From Halarcobacter sp. (GTDB taxonomy: Bacteria > Campylobacterota > Campylobacteria > Campylobacterales > Arcobacteraceae), in NCBI GenBank assembly GCA_030145305.1, contig JAQYVX010000001.1, positions 235,357 through 299,356 on the forward strand: a stretch of 64,000 nt of DNA, in the 5' to 3' direction. Positions 25,269-34,688 of this stretch are shown piece by piece (positions within the stretch are counted from its first letter, which is position 1; each line of letters begins with the position of its first letter). The notes under the pieces are model-generated. The model saw only the letters and a list, made by a program, of their open reading frames with translations. It was not told where the DNA came from and searched no databases. The translations under genes were made by a program, and so were the position numbers.

Positions 25269-27521
25269 TCTATTTAAATCAAAAAGACCTGCTTGAATAG
25301 GATTACTTTTATAAAAACTTTCTTGAAACCAGTCGTAAACTTCCCAAAAGTCTTTGTTACTTCTATTTATAAAAAATTTAGAAAGTTTTGATTCATCCAT
25401 ATTTTCTTTTAATAAATCAAAAAACTCTTTAATCTCTTCTTCTTCAACAACAACAAAATAATTTGGATAAGAGCCTATAAAACCCCTTACGAAATTTATT
25501 TTATCTTTTGTTTTATCTAGTCTTTCTTCTTCATTAAATAAAAAAGCCACACTATCATGCCATCTATTTATTACCATAGAATAAACTAAATCCTCTTTTT
25601 TCATTTTAAATTTAATATACATTAGATTGAAATTATCACTAGAAAAACTTTTAAATTTATCAATATTATTATGGTAAGTAATATGCTTTAGTTCATTTTC
25701 TATTTCTTCTCTTGTTTTATACTCTAAAATATTTTTTCTAAGCTTTGGTTTTTCTTCAATAAAATTAATGCTATCTTTTTTAGTTTTAGTATATTTTAAA
25801 AGGTTTACAATAAAATCATTATAATCATAATTTAAACTAGCTTTTGAATCTGAAGGAGTATAAGTAACCAAATGTTTCGCTAAAGTACCTTTATACCAAC
25901 TATTAAATTGCTCTTTTCTTTTATTTTTTGGTAAATATTCTAAAAAATTACTTTCTCCTTCAATTCTTAATCTGTCCATATATTTTCTAACTAAAAGTTT
26001 GTGTTGAGTATTTCCATATACATCAAAACCAGCAACAAGAGAATAATATAGTCTTTCAAGTAAAGGATAATCAATAAGCCACATAGTTTTTGGAATATTT
26101 CCCAAGGCTCCTTTATGTACAGACGAAGAATCAAAATGCCTATAAATGGTTAAAATAGCATCATTATTCTCTTCTGCAAAATTATTTCCTTTCCAAATAG
26201 TATTAAAATCTAATCTATTCCCAGATTTCTTATAAAGTTTATTTTTATTTTTATAATAATTAACGGTATTATCATTATATTTATAGATATTTAGAACATC
26301 TAAAATATCACTATTACCTCCATACTTATTAGGCAAAGATAAATTTCCCAAATTCTGTTCTATAAATTTTTTATCTTTTATTGTATAGTCATATTTTGGA
26401 TCTTTAAAAACAAGCCAAAAATGATCATTTATAACATTTAATGCAACTTGACCTTTACATACAGGACCTCTAATAAATGTCATTATGTAATAATGAACAT
26501 TATCTAGCATAAAATTATATCTTGACTCCAAAGGTATTTGTTTGAAAGAACTCAGCGCATTTGCAGAAACTTCAAGTTCATAACTAGGCATATAAGGAAT
26601 TTCTTCCCATTTTACTTTTATAAATAAATCTTTATATCTTTGTAGTTTTTCTTTATTTAAAGTATAAACCATGTGAGTTTTATGGACAATTGTTGATTTA
26701 ATTTTCTTAAACTTATAATAAAACTTTTGTTTAGCTTCGGCAAAAGGAACTCTTGTCTTAACTACATCTGAACCATCTTTATTATAAGCCCTAACAAGAG
26801 AATAGAAATTATCATCATTTTCAAATTTTATATGAGCTAAAAAAAGATGTTCATAAATATATCTTGCAGTAACTTGGTATTTAATATCTGAGTTATTTAA
26901 AAAAGCTTCAAAAAGAGCTATATCTTCTGAATTATCGCTTTTTTCTATTCTATCGTCTTTAATTTCACCCTTAAACCACTTTACTAAAAGATTATGTTCT
27001 TTTTTATCTAAAGCAGGAAAGCCATAAGGCATACCATGATTAGGATTTTTCTTAAGATAATCATCTAGTTCTTTAATATCTTTACTACATTGTAAATCAT
27101 CTGTTTCAGGAGAATAATCTCCAATATTTTCTGGCTTTTCTTGTTTTTGTTCAAGTAACCTTGTCATGATATTAGTATTTTCATTATTATTTTCATAATT
27201 TTTTAAGACAGAATAAAAACCTAATTCTTCCCACTCTTCTTGATTTGTTGCATCAATAAAAAGCCTTGAAGGATTCGAAGGCTTTATTCTATTTACATAT
27301 ATTTCTTCTTTTGTAGCTCCTCTAACAAGGCCTTCAAAAGAACTTAATTTTAATTGACAAGGAGAATTATAACAAGAGTGACAGACAACACATCTTTTAT
27401 CTAAGATACCTTTTATATCGTTTTGAAAAGATAATTTTTCTTGAGAAATTATATTATTTGCAAATAAAATACCTTGTACTAAAAGAAATAAAACCAATAG
27501 TTTTATATTAGTTTTTTTCAT
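25245..27521 (-). CDS. cti: Fatty acid cis/trans isomerase
   Basis: A periplasmic haem protein that converts cis-unsaturated acyl chains of membrane phospholipids to trans, stiffening the membrane under solvent or heat stress. The 758 residues are a normal length. A signal peptide covers about 1-21, and the cytochrome-type site CVVCH is at C44-H48, with extra cysteines at 50 and 55. The conserved HKTHMVYTL and MPSYELEVSANALSSF regions follow. It starts 14 bases inside the upstream disulfide reductase gene, so both are co-translated. Confidence 0.88.
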   Translation of the reverse strand: MKKTNIKLLVLFLLVQGILFANNIISQEKLSFQNDIKGILDKRCVVCHSCYNSPCQLKLSSFEGLVRGATKEEIYVNRIKPSNPSRLFIDATNQEEWEELGFYSVLKNYENNNENTNIMTRLLEQKQEKPENIGDYSPETDDLQCSKDIKELDDYLKKNPNHGMPYGFPALDKKEHNLLVKWFKGEIKDDRIEKSDNSEDIALFEAFLNNSDIKYQVTARYIYEHLFLAHIKFENDDNFYSLVRAYNKDGSDVVKTRVPFAEAKQKFYYKFKKIKSTIVHKTHMVYTLNKEKLQRYKDLFIKVKWEEIPYMPSYELEVSANALSSFKQIPLESRYNFMLDNVHYYIMTFIRGPVCKGQVALNVINDHFWLVFKDPKYDYTIKDKKFIEQNLGNLSLPNKYGGNSDILDVLNIYKYNDNTVNYYKNKNKLYKKSGNRLDFNTIWKGNNFAEENNDAILTIYRHFDSSSVHKGALGNIPKTMWLIDYPLLERLYYSLVAGFDVYGNTQHKLLVRKYMDRLRIEGESNFLEYLPKNKRKEQFNSWYKGTLAKHLVTYTPSDSKASLNYDYNDFIVNLLKYTKTKKDSINFIEEKPKLRKNILEYKTREEIENELKHITYHNNIDKFKSFSSDNFNLMYIKFKMKKEDLVYSMVINRWHDSVAFLFNEEERLDKTKDKINFVRGFIGSYPNYFVVVEEEEIKEFFDLLKENMDESKLSKFFINRSNKDFWEVYDWFQESFYKSNPIQAGLFDLNRYYKKSIN

Positions 27522-28878
27522 TAAAACTCTCTATTTTTTTTATAGCATTAATAGAAGCTGGTAAAAGTGATTCACTAATTGCAGGATGAATATATAACAT
27601 CTCTTTTAAATGTCTAACATCATTATCTATGTGCATAACAGTAAGCACTTGATGTATCATTGTTGAACTTTGTGGTCCAATCATATGACAAGCTATTATT
27701 TCATAATTATCTCTATTAATTATTAGTTTAGTAAAAGGGTATTCTAATTTTGTACCTTGAGCTTTTGCACTTGCTAGCCAATCTGTTTTTGATACTACAT
27801 AGTTTATACCTTTTTCTTTCGCTTCACGCTCCGTCATTCCAACACTAGCTATTTCTGGGTCTGTAAATACAGCATGAGGTATATATTTAAACTTTAAAGC
27901 TTTTTTTTCTTCTTCATATAAAAGTTTATAAAGATAGTTCATTTCATAAGCTGCTGTATGTTGAAGCATATATTCACCAGCCGCATCGCCTACAACATAA
28001 ACATCTTCTGCATTTGTTTCAAAAAATTTATCTCTTTTTATAAAACCTCTATCATCTATTTGTATAGAAGTATTTTCAAGCTCTAAATCTTTTGCATTTG
28101 ATTCCCTACCTATTGCATAAAGCAAAGCTTCACAAGTGTGATTGCTTATTTCTTTATTTTTATTTTCTAAAACTATATTAAAAGATTCATTTTCATATTT
28201 TGCATCTTTTATACTTGTATTAAATGCAATATCAATTTTTTTAGAAAATTCTTCTTTAAATACTTTTGAAATATCTTCATCTTCATTTGATAAAAGTTTA
28301 TCATTTCTAACAAGAAGTTTTATTTTTATACCAAGGGCATCAAGAGCATTAGCTAACTCACAGGCTATAAATCCTGAACCAACTATAAAAATAGATTTAG
28401 GAATTTTCTTTAAAGGAAAAATATCATCACTTGTCCAAGCATTTTTATAAGGTACTTCTTTAGGACTGGTTCCTGTTGCTATAATAATTTTTGATGCTGT
28501 TAGTTTTTGATTATTAACTTCAATTATTTTATTTGAAAGAAAAAAACCTAAGCCTCTATATAAGTCTACATTTTCATTTAATTTAGACATATATTTTTCA
28601 TCAACTTTTTTAATAAAATCATTATTTTCTTTAAAAATCTTCTCTTTATCAATTTTTTCTATATTACTTTTTATGTAGTGTCTACTTGACTCTTCAATAT
28701 TTCTTATAACATCAGCATAAGATATTAATAATTTAGAAGGAACACAACCTCTATTTGCACAGGTTCCACCTAAACTAGACTTTTCAATTAAAGCAACTTT
28801 TTTTCCTAATTTAGCAACTTTATTAGCTAAATTGGCAGCTCTTCCACCGCCAATTATAATTAAGTCGTATGTTTTCAT
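27508..28878 (-). CDS. Flavin disulfide reductase (dihydrolipoyl dehydrogenase-like)
   Basis: A 456-residue class I pyridine nucleotide-disulfide oxidoreductase. The FAD loop is IIGGGRAANLA, the redox pair C40-C45 lies in GGTCANRGCVPSK, and the NAD(P) loop IFIVGSGFIACELA is intact. The C-terminal HPAISES supplies the catalytic His-Glu. It belongs with dihydrolipoyl dehydrogenase, mycothione and mercuric reductases; no lipoyl-complex genes are near, so the substrate is unknown. It is upstream of and overlaps cti, an unusual pairing. Confidence 0.82.
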   Translation of the reverse strand: MKTYDLIIIGGGRAANLANKVAKLGKKVALIEKSSLGGTCANRGCVPSKLLISYADVIRNIEESSRHYIKSNIEKIDKEKIFKENNDFIKKVDEKYMSKLNENVDLYRGLGFFLSNKIIEVNNQKLTASKIIIATGTSPKEVPYKNAWTSDDIFPLKKIPKSIFIVGSGFIACELANALDALGIKIKLLVRNDKLLSNEDEDISKVFKEEFSKKIDIAFNTSIKDAKYENESFNIVLENKNKEISNHTCEALLYAIGRESNAKDLELENTSIQIDDRGFIKRDKFFETNAEDVYVVGDAAGEYMLQHTAAYEMNYLYKLLYEEEKKALKFKYIPHAVFTDPEIASVGMTEREAKEKGINYVVSKTDWLASAKAQGTKLEYPFTKLIINRDNYEIIACHMIGPQSSTMIHQVLTVMHIDNDVRHLKEMLYIHPAISESLLPASINAIKKIESFNEKN

Positions 28879-28988
28879 ATTAAAACCTTTTTATATTGAT
28901 AAAAATAGATAAATTAACGTAAAATTATCAAGATTATCTTAAAATAAAGTTAAAGGGGAGTTTTCAGATAATTAATGTAAAATAAATA

Positions 28989-30938
28989 ATGGTACATAAA
29001 AATGAAAGACAATTAATTCTTATCTTAAGATATACTTTACCATTGCTAATTATGATTTTATCGATAGCTATTAATGCTTTTTTGTTTTATAAACAAGATT
29101 CTGATTTTAAAAAAATAGAAAATGATATAGAAAAAAAATATATTTTAAATCAAAAAGAAAATATTAAAATTCAAATTGAAAATATTTACAACTATATAAT
29201 TTCAGAACAAAAAGAGACTGAAAAAAAACTAAAACAATCATTAATAAATAGAACAATTGAAGCTCATACTATAATTACAAATATATACGAAGAATATAAA
29301 GATAGTTTATCAAAAGAAGAAATGATACCTATATTTAAAGCTGCTATAAAAGATATTAGATTCAACAATAAAAGAGGATATTTCTTTGTTTATGATAACA
29401 AAGGTACAAATATCATTCATCCTTTACTACCTAAACTTGAAGGAAAAAATCTAATTAACTATCAAGATACAAAAGGACTTTATGTATTAAAAGAATCAAT
29501 TGAACTACTAAAAAATAAAGATTCAGCTTATCAAGAATGGCATTGGAGAAAAACTAAAGATGATTCTAATGAGTACAAAAAAATTGGTTTTGTTAAAAAT
29601 ATTTATCAACTTGATTGGTTTATAGGAACAGGTGAATATGTAAATGATTTTTCAAAAGATATGGAAAAGAATGTTTTAAAACAAATTGAAAAACTTAGAT
29701 TTGGCAAAAATAGTTATTTTTTAGCAATTGATAAAAATAATAAATATATAAGCCATATTAATAAAAACTTAATTGGAGAAAATTTTTTTAATAAGTTAAA
29801 TGCAATAAATAATGTTGAAAAAGTAAATAAAATAAAAAAAACAATTGCTAGTAAAGAAGGCTATATTAATTTAGATTTTTATAAACCAAATTCAAAACGA
29901 ATTTCTTCAAAAATAATGTATTTAAAAATTATACCCATGTGGGATTGGATTATTAGTACAGGTTTTTATAAAGAAGATGTGAAAAATTTAATTGAGGAAG
30001 AAAATCATCGCCTAATAAATAAATATAACGAAAACTTGGAAAATTTAATTACAATTTCTCTATTAACAACTTTTATTTTACTTATTATAAGTTTTTATAT
30101 ATCAACATTAATCGAAAAAAAATTCAAAAAATACAAGATTGATATAGAACATCACTTAAATGAAAATAAAAAACAAGTTGAGCTTCTAGCTCAAAAAAAT
30201 AAATTGACTGCAATGGGTGAAATGATGGGAAATATTGCACATCAATGGAGACAACCCTTATCTCTTATTACCACAACTACTTCAGGAATAAAACTCCAAA
30301 AAGACCTAAATATTTTAGATGATCACTTTTTAGAAATGGGACTGGAGAATATAAAGAATTCTGCTTTACATCTATCTCAAACAATAGAAGATTTTAGAGA
30401 TTTTTTTAAACCTGATAAAAAGAAAAAAACTTTTTTAATCGAAACTTTGGTAGAAAAAACATTTAAATTAATTTCATCTGAATTTAAAGATAAAGAAATA
30501 ACTATAATAAAAAACATAAATAACATTACAATAACAAATTTTGAAAGAGAACTTCTTCAAGTATTACTTAATGTGCTAAGTAATGCGAGAGATGCATTAT
30601 TAATAAACGAAAAATTAATTAATCAAAAAAAACTTATATTTATTGATGCCTATGAAGAAAAAGAACAGGTTATTATCCTAATTAAAGATAATGCTGGGGG
30701 AATAAAAAAAGATGTAATTAATAGAGTTTTTGAACCATATTTTACTACAAAGCATCAATCCCAAGGAACAGGAATAGGTCTTTATATGTCGCAAGAAATT
30801 ATTTCAAAACATATGCAAGGAATAATTACAGTGACAAACGATACTTATGATTATGAGGGGAAAACTTACAAAGGAGCCAGTTTTAAAATATTAATTCCAA
30901 AGGCTCCTATACTCCAAAATCAATTATCGACCTCATAA
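28989..30938 (+). CDS. Cache-domain sensor histidine kinase (orphan)
   Basis: A 649-residue membrane kinase. After an N-terminal helix (about 11-30), two Cache-like lobes follow in the periplasm; the phrases GYFFVYDNKGTNIIHP and SYFLAIDKNNKYISH mark them and WFIGTGEYV and WIISTGFYKED end them. A second helix at about 353-372 leads to a kinase core with H418 in IAHQWRQPLSL, a form common in Campylobacterota. DNAGG and GTGIGLYM are the ATP-binding boxes. No response regulator adjoins it. It diverges from the disulfide reductase-cti operon. Confidence 0.88.
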   Translation: MVHKNERQLILILRYTLPLLIMILSIAINAFLFYKQDSDFKKIENDIEKKYILNQKENIKIQIENIYNYIISEQKETEKKLKQSLINRTIEAHTIITNIYEEYKDSLSKEEMIPIFKAAIKDIRFNNKRGYFFVYDNKGTNIIHPLLPKLEGKNLINYQDTKGLYVLKESIELLKNKDSAYQEWHWRKTKDDSNEYKKIGFVKNIYQLDWFIGTGEYVNDFSKDMEKNVLKQIEKLRFGKNSYFLAIDKNNKYISHINKNLIGENFFNKLNAINNVEKVNKIKKTIASKEGYINLDFYKPNSKRISSKIMYLKIIPMWDWIISTGFYKEDVKNLIEEENHRLINKYNENLENLITISLLTTFILLIISFYISTLIEKKFKKYKIDIEHHLNENKKQVELLAQKNKLTAMGEMMGNIAHQWRQPLSLITTTTSGIKLQKDLNILDDHFLEMGLENIKNSALHLSQTIEDFRDFFKPDKKKKTFLIETLVEKTFKLISSEFKDKEITIIKNINNITITNFERELLQVLLNVLSNARDALLINEKLINQKKLIFIDAYEEKEQVIILIKDNAGGIKKDVINRVFEPYFTTKHQSQGTGIGLYMSQEIISKHMQGIITVTNDTYDYEGKTYKGASFKILIPKAPILQNQLSTS

Positions 30939-30965
30939 TCTATTTTTAGTTTATTTTTCTTAACC

Positions 30966-31136
30966 TTAAGGCCTTTTTCCTCTTAATGCATTTGAAACTG
31001 CTGAAACAACCAGTAATATTAGAAAAATGTAAAATAATATTTCAGCAATACCAGCTGCTGTTCCTGCAATACCTGAAAATCCCAATACTCCAGCAACTAT
31101 TGCTAAGAGTAGAAAAGTAATTGACCAAGATAACAT
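30966..31136 (-). CDS. DUF1328 small membrane protein
   Basis: A 56-residue protein read on the minus strand from ATG at 31136. It opens [20 protein letters not shown] and continues [20 protein letters not shown], ending LRGKRP, which is the DUF1328 (YtjA-like) pattern of two membrane helices joined by a glycine/alanine loop. AAGGAGAAAT is upstream as a ribosome site. The family is widespread and of unknown function; expression is often stress-linked. Confidence 0.85.
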   Translation of the reverse strand: MLSWSITFLLLAIVAGVLGFSGIAGTAAGIAEILFYIFLILLVVSAVSNALRGKRP

Positions 31137-31198
31137 CTTATTTCTCCTTATATAATTTAATTTTTATAACAGTTCTAAAAATTTCTATATTGAAATTT

Positions 31199-31696
31199 TT
31201 ATCTAAAATTATCAAAGACTAATGGCGATTTAAAATCAAGTGATTTTAAATGTGTCATAATAGTTTGTAAATCATCAATATTTTTTCCAGTTATTCTTAT
31301 TTCATCACCTTGATTTACAGCTTTTACTTTTAATTTTAATTTTTTAATTTCTAATTGAATTGTTTTTGCTTCATCTTGTTTAATTGAATCTACAATTGCA
31401 AAAACATATTTTCTATTTCCACCTGAAGAATCATCTTTTTTAGCTTCATCTAAAGAGTTTATTGATAATCCTCTTTTGTTCATTTTAGAAATTAAAATAT
31501 CATAAATTGCATCAACTTTATTATCACTTGAAGAAGTAATTGTAAGAGTTTTTGCACCCTGATTAAAATCTATTTCTTTTGTAATTCCCTTAAAATCATA
31601 TCTATTGTCCATCTCTTTTTGAGTTTGAACTACTGCATTTTTCATCTCTTGCATATCAAGTTTTGCAGAGATATCAAATTGATGTTCTTTTGCCAT
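31199..31696 (-). CDS. yajQ: YajQ family nucleotide-binding protein
   Basis: A 165-residue UPF0234 protein with the family opening HQFDISAKLDMQEMKNAV and NRYDFKG, and a closing DLQTIMTHLKSLDF. Members bind nucleotides; some are cyclic di-GMP effectors. The diguanylate cyclase in this window makes that role plausible, but it is not shown by sequence. A perfect 16-base palindrome sits 35 bases upstream. Confidence 0.92.
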   Translation of the reverse strand: MAKEHQFDISAKLDMQEMKNAVVQTQKEMDNRYDFKGITKEIDFNQGAKTLTITSSSDNKVDAIYDILISKMNKRGLSINSLDEAKKDDSSGGNRKYVFAIVDSIKQDEAKTIQLEIKKLKLKVKAVNQGDEIRITGKNIDDLQTIMTHLKSLDFKSPLVFDNFR

Positions 31697-31730
31697 TTTT
31701 TTATCCTATATCTTGTTTTCAAAAATTTGT

Positions 31731-31746
31731 GAACTTGTACAAGTTC
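31731..31746. promoter_or_regulatory. Perfect 16-base palindrome upstream of yajQ
   Basis: GAACTTGTACAAGTTC is self-complementary over its full length. On the minus strand a -10-like TATACT ends just before it (31754-31759), so the palindrome would overlap about +1 to +16 of the yajQ message, a repressor-like placement. No dedicated regulator gene is adjacent. Confidence 0.45.
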
Positions 31747-31816
31747 TATAAAGAGTATAATATCATTGTAAAATTAGGATAAGGTTAGTCAAGTTTTATA
31801 AAGTAGTAGAAGATTA

Positions 31817-31843
31817 AAAAAGAGGAGTTTTTCTCCTCTTTTT
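31817..31843 (-). terminator. Terminator of uraA
   Basis: An 11-base-pair stem (AAAAAGAGGAG / CTCCTCTTTTT) with a five-base loop lies directly after the minus-strand uraA stop. Read on that strand the right arm ends in a long T run. Confidence 0.8.
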
Positions 31844-31845
31844 AC

Positions 31846-33096
31846 TTAGATAAGGTCGTCTTCTTTTCTAGCTTGTGGAAGAATTAGATTTAATACAATA
31901 CCAGTAATTGCACCAAGTCCAATACCTGAAAATGGTACTCCACCAAAATTAAAAGTCATTCCACCAATAGAAAATACTAAAATCATAGAAACAATAATTA
32001 AGTTTCTAGGGCAAGCTAAATCTACTTTTTCTCTAACTAGTGTAGAAATACCAATTGAAGCAATAATTCCAAATAACAATAACATAATTCCACCCATAAC
32101 TGGAATAGGAATAGTAGCTAACATTCCTCCTAGTTTTCCAACAAAGGCTAAAATAATAGCAGCAAGTGCAGCCCAAGTCATAATTGCAGGATTATAAGCT
32201 TTTGTCACAGTAACCGCACCTGTAACTTCAGAATAAGTAGTATTAGGTGGTCCTCCAAAAAGTGCAGCAGCTGAAGTTGCTAATCCATCACCTAAAAGTG
32301 TATTTTTCAAACCTGGCTTCTTTAAATAATCTTGTTTTGTGATATTAGAAATAGCTAACATATCACCTATATGCTCAATTGCAGGAGCAATTGCAATTGG
32401 TAAAATAAAAATTATTGCTTGCCAATTAAACTCGGGAGCGGTAAAAGAAGGGATTACAAACCAATCAGCATTTGTTACAGGAGAGAAATCAATTATTCCA
32501 TAAAATAGTGCAACTAAATATCCTAAAATTATTCCTCCTAGAATTGGAATAAGCTTTAACATACCTTTTCCCAAAAGTGATATAAATACTGTAGTAAACA
32601 AAGCTACCATAGAAATTACAATTGCTTGTTCAAAAGGAACTAATTGAATTGAGCCATCTCCTGTTTTTCCCATAGCCATAAAAACAGCAACTGGAGATAA
32701 AATAAGTCCAATAGACATGATAACAGGACCAACTACAACAGCAGGAAGTAATCTATGTAAAAAATTATCCCCTTTTAATCTAATAATCAAACTTAAAACT
32801 ACATACAATAAACCAGCAGCTAAAAGTCCTGACATAGTTGCAGCAATTCCCCAAGTTTTAACACCATGAGCAATGGGAGCAATAAATGCAAAAGAAGAAG
32901 CTAAGAAAATAGGAGGAATAGCACCTTTATTTACAACTTGAAATATTAAGGTACCAATACCAGCTGTAAATAATGCCACATTTGGATCAAGACCTGTTAG
33001 AATTGGAACTAAAACCAAAGCACCAAAAGCAACAAATAAAAACTGAATACCTAAAATAGAGTCTTTTACTCTAAAATTATAATCTGTGGGTTTCAT
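31846..33096 (-). CDS. uraA: Uracil permease, NCS2 family
   Basis: A 416-residue membrane transporter of the nucleobase-ascorbate (NCS2) family with about 14 hydrophobic segments. FGGPPNTTYSEVTGAVTVT is the conserved substrate-binding region and PAIEHIGDM carries the proton-coupling glutamate of UraA. It is divergent from upp, which phosphoribosylates the imported uracil, and this context chooses uracil over xanthine. Confidence 0.9.
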   Translation of the reverse strand: MKPTDYNFRVKDSILGIQFLFVAFGALVLVPILTGLDPNVALFTAGIGTLIFQVVNKGAIPPIFLASSFAFIAPIAHGVKTWGIAATMSGLLAAGLLYVVLSLIIRLKGDNFLHRLLPAVVVGPVIMSIGLILSPVAVFMAMGKTGDGSIQLVPFEQAIVISMVALFTTVFISLLGKGMLKLIPILGGIILGYLVALFYGIIDFSPVTNADWFVIPSFTAPEFNWQAIIFILPIAIAPAIEHIGDMLAISNITKQDYLKKPGLKNTLLGDGLATSAAALFGGPPNTTYSEVTGAVTVTKAYNPAIMTWAALAAIILAFVGKLGGMLATIPIPVMGGIMLLLFGIIASIGISTLVREKVDLACPRNLIIVSMILVFSIGGMTFNFGGVPFSGIGLGAITGIVLNLILPQARKEDDLI

Positions 33097-33228
33097 AACA
33101 CCTCTTTGAAAAATTTATTTAAGAATAATATCTAAGTTTCAATTAATCTTGTGTAAATTTTTGTGTAATTTATAAGCAATTTTTAGATACTATTTGTCCA
33201 AATTTTCAAGAATAAAAGTAGGTAAAAA

Positions 33229-33849
33229 ATGTATAAAGAAAGTACAAATGTAGTTGTAAATCATCTAATTAATAGATTAAGAGATGTACGAACTGCTCCA
33301 AATGAATTTAGACTAACAATAGAAGAAATCTCAAGAATTATTGTTTCAGAAGCCTTAGCAGATTTTAAAACAGTTTCACATAACATAGATACATGGCAAG
33401 GACCTTTAGATGTTCAAGTAATAGAAGTTCAAAAACTTGTACTTGTGCCAATTTTAAGAGCTGGAGAACCAATGCTAACAGGAATTTTAAGAACACTACC
33501 TTATGCAAGAAGTGGTTTTTTAGCAATGAAACGTGATGAAGAAACAGCAGAGTCAAAACTTTTTTATGAAAACGTACCTTCTCTTGATGACAAAACTGTA
33601 TTATTACTTGATCCAATGATTGCAACAGGTGGTTCATTAATTGATGGTATAGATTTCTTAAAATCAAAAGGTGCAAAAAAAATCATTTCATTAAACATTT
33701 TAGGAGCTCCTGAAGGTATAAAAGCTGTACAAGAAGCGCATCCTGATGTTGATATTTTTATTGCTCAAATTGATGAAAGATTAGATGATAATAAATATAT
33801 AAGACCTGGTTTGGGTGATGCTGGAGATAGAGCATTTAATACAAATTAG
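33229..33849 (+). CDS. upp: Uracil phosphoribosyltransferase
   Basis: This cytoplasmic enzyme makes UMP from uracil and PRPP. The PRPP-binding loop is LLLDPMIATGGS and the C-terminal uracil site is YIRPGLGDAGDRAFNTN. Its 206 residues are the standard length. It pairs with the divergent uraA transporter. Confidence 0.95.
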   Translation: MYKESTNVVVNHLINRLRDVRTAPNEFRLTIEEISRIIVSEALADFKTVSHNIDTWQGPLDVQVIEVQKLVLVPILRAGEPMLTGILRTLPYARSGFLAMKRDEETAESKLFYENVPSLDDKTVLLLDPMIATGGSLIDGIDFLKSKGAKKIISLNILGAPEGIKAVQEAHPDVDIFIAQIDERLDDNKYIRPGLGDAGDRAFNTN

Positions 33850-33861
33850 AATAAATGAATA

Positions 33862-33893
33862 AATAGAAAAGAGTAATTCTACTCTTTTCTATT
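33862..33893. terminator. Bidirectional terminator between upp and the channel gene
   Basis: A perfect 14-base-pair stem (33862-33875 with 33880-33893) and a four-base loop. Flanking A and T runs suit both converging genes. The stop codon of the minus-strand channel gene is inside it. Confidence 0.85.
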
Positions 33894-34685
33894 CTCTTTT
33901 AAATCCTTTACCTCTTCTCTTAAAGCCCTAATCTCACTAAGTAAAACATCTAATTTTAAGTGATCTTCATGAAGTTCTTCTTTCATTTCAGACTCTTGAA
34001 GTTTTTGCATTTCCCCAATAATAACTGCAACAAAAAGATTAAAAAATACGAAGGCTGCTATTATTACAAAAGAAACAAAATATAACCAAGCCCAAGGATG
34101 TACATCCATAGCTTCATACATAACATCAGTCCAATCTTCAAAGGTTAAGACTCTAAACAATGTAAGCATAGAAACTAAGAAATTACTCCATAATCCTGAA
34201 GGTAATTCACTAAAATAAAAGTTTCCTACAATTGCATATATGTAAAAAATTATAAACATAAGAATTACAATATCAATAATAGAAGGAATAGCTTTAATAA
34301 GCATATCAATAATTGCTTTTAATTCAGGTCTTGACGTAAAAAGTCTTAAAACCCTAAATACTCTTAATACTCTGGCAATTGCTGCAAACCCTGATTGTTC
34401 TAATGGTAAAAGTGTAACTACTACAATAACAAAATCAAAAAGGTTCCAACCATTTTTAAAAAAGTTTGTAAATTTTTTCTCTGCTACCATTTTAATAGCT
34501 ATTTCAAAAATGAAATATATTGTTACAAAAACATCAGCAACTCTTAAAAACAAAGCATAGTTTGTTTCTACTTCTCCCATAGTTTTAAAACCAAGCACAG
34601 AAGCATATGCAATAATAATTAGAGTTGTTAAATTAGAAAACCATCTAGCATCTCTTACTTCTTGAACTCTTTCCATAGCCGTCAT
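33879..34685 (-). CDS. One-domain voltage-gated cation channel, calcium-type filter
   Basis: A homotetrameric six-helix channel subunit of 268 residues, like NavAb and NaChBac. The voltage sensor S4 is RVLRVFRVLRLF with arginines every third position. The selectivity filter TFEDWTD is at 181-187. NavAb has TLESWSM; here aspartates stand at the second and last variable positions (D184, D187), as in the engineered calcium-selective CavAb (TLDDWSD). S6 ends with NLFVAVIIGEM and a charged heptad coil (about 235-268) could hold the tetramer. Ion choice is inferred from the filter. Confidence 0.87.
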   Translation of the reverse strand: MTAMERVQEVRDARWFSNLTTLIIIAYASVLGFKTMGEVETNYALFLRVADVFVTIYFIFEIAIKMVAEKKFTNFFKNGWNLFDFVIVVVTLLPLEQSGFAAIARVLRVFRVLRLFTSRPELKAIIDMLIKAIPSIIDIVILMFIIFYIYAIVGNFYFSELPSGLWSNFLVSMLTLFRVLTFEDWTDVMYEAMDVHPWAWLYFVSFVIIAAFVFFNLFVAVIIGEMQKLQESEMKEELHEDHLKLDVLLSEIRALREEVKDLKENRKE

Positions 34686-34688
34686 ATA

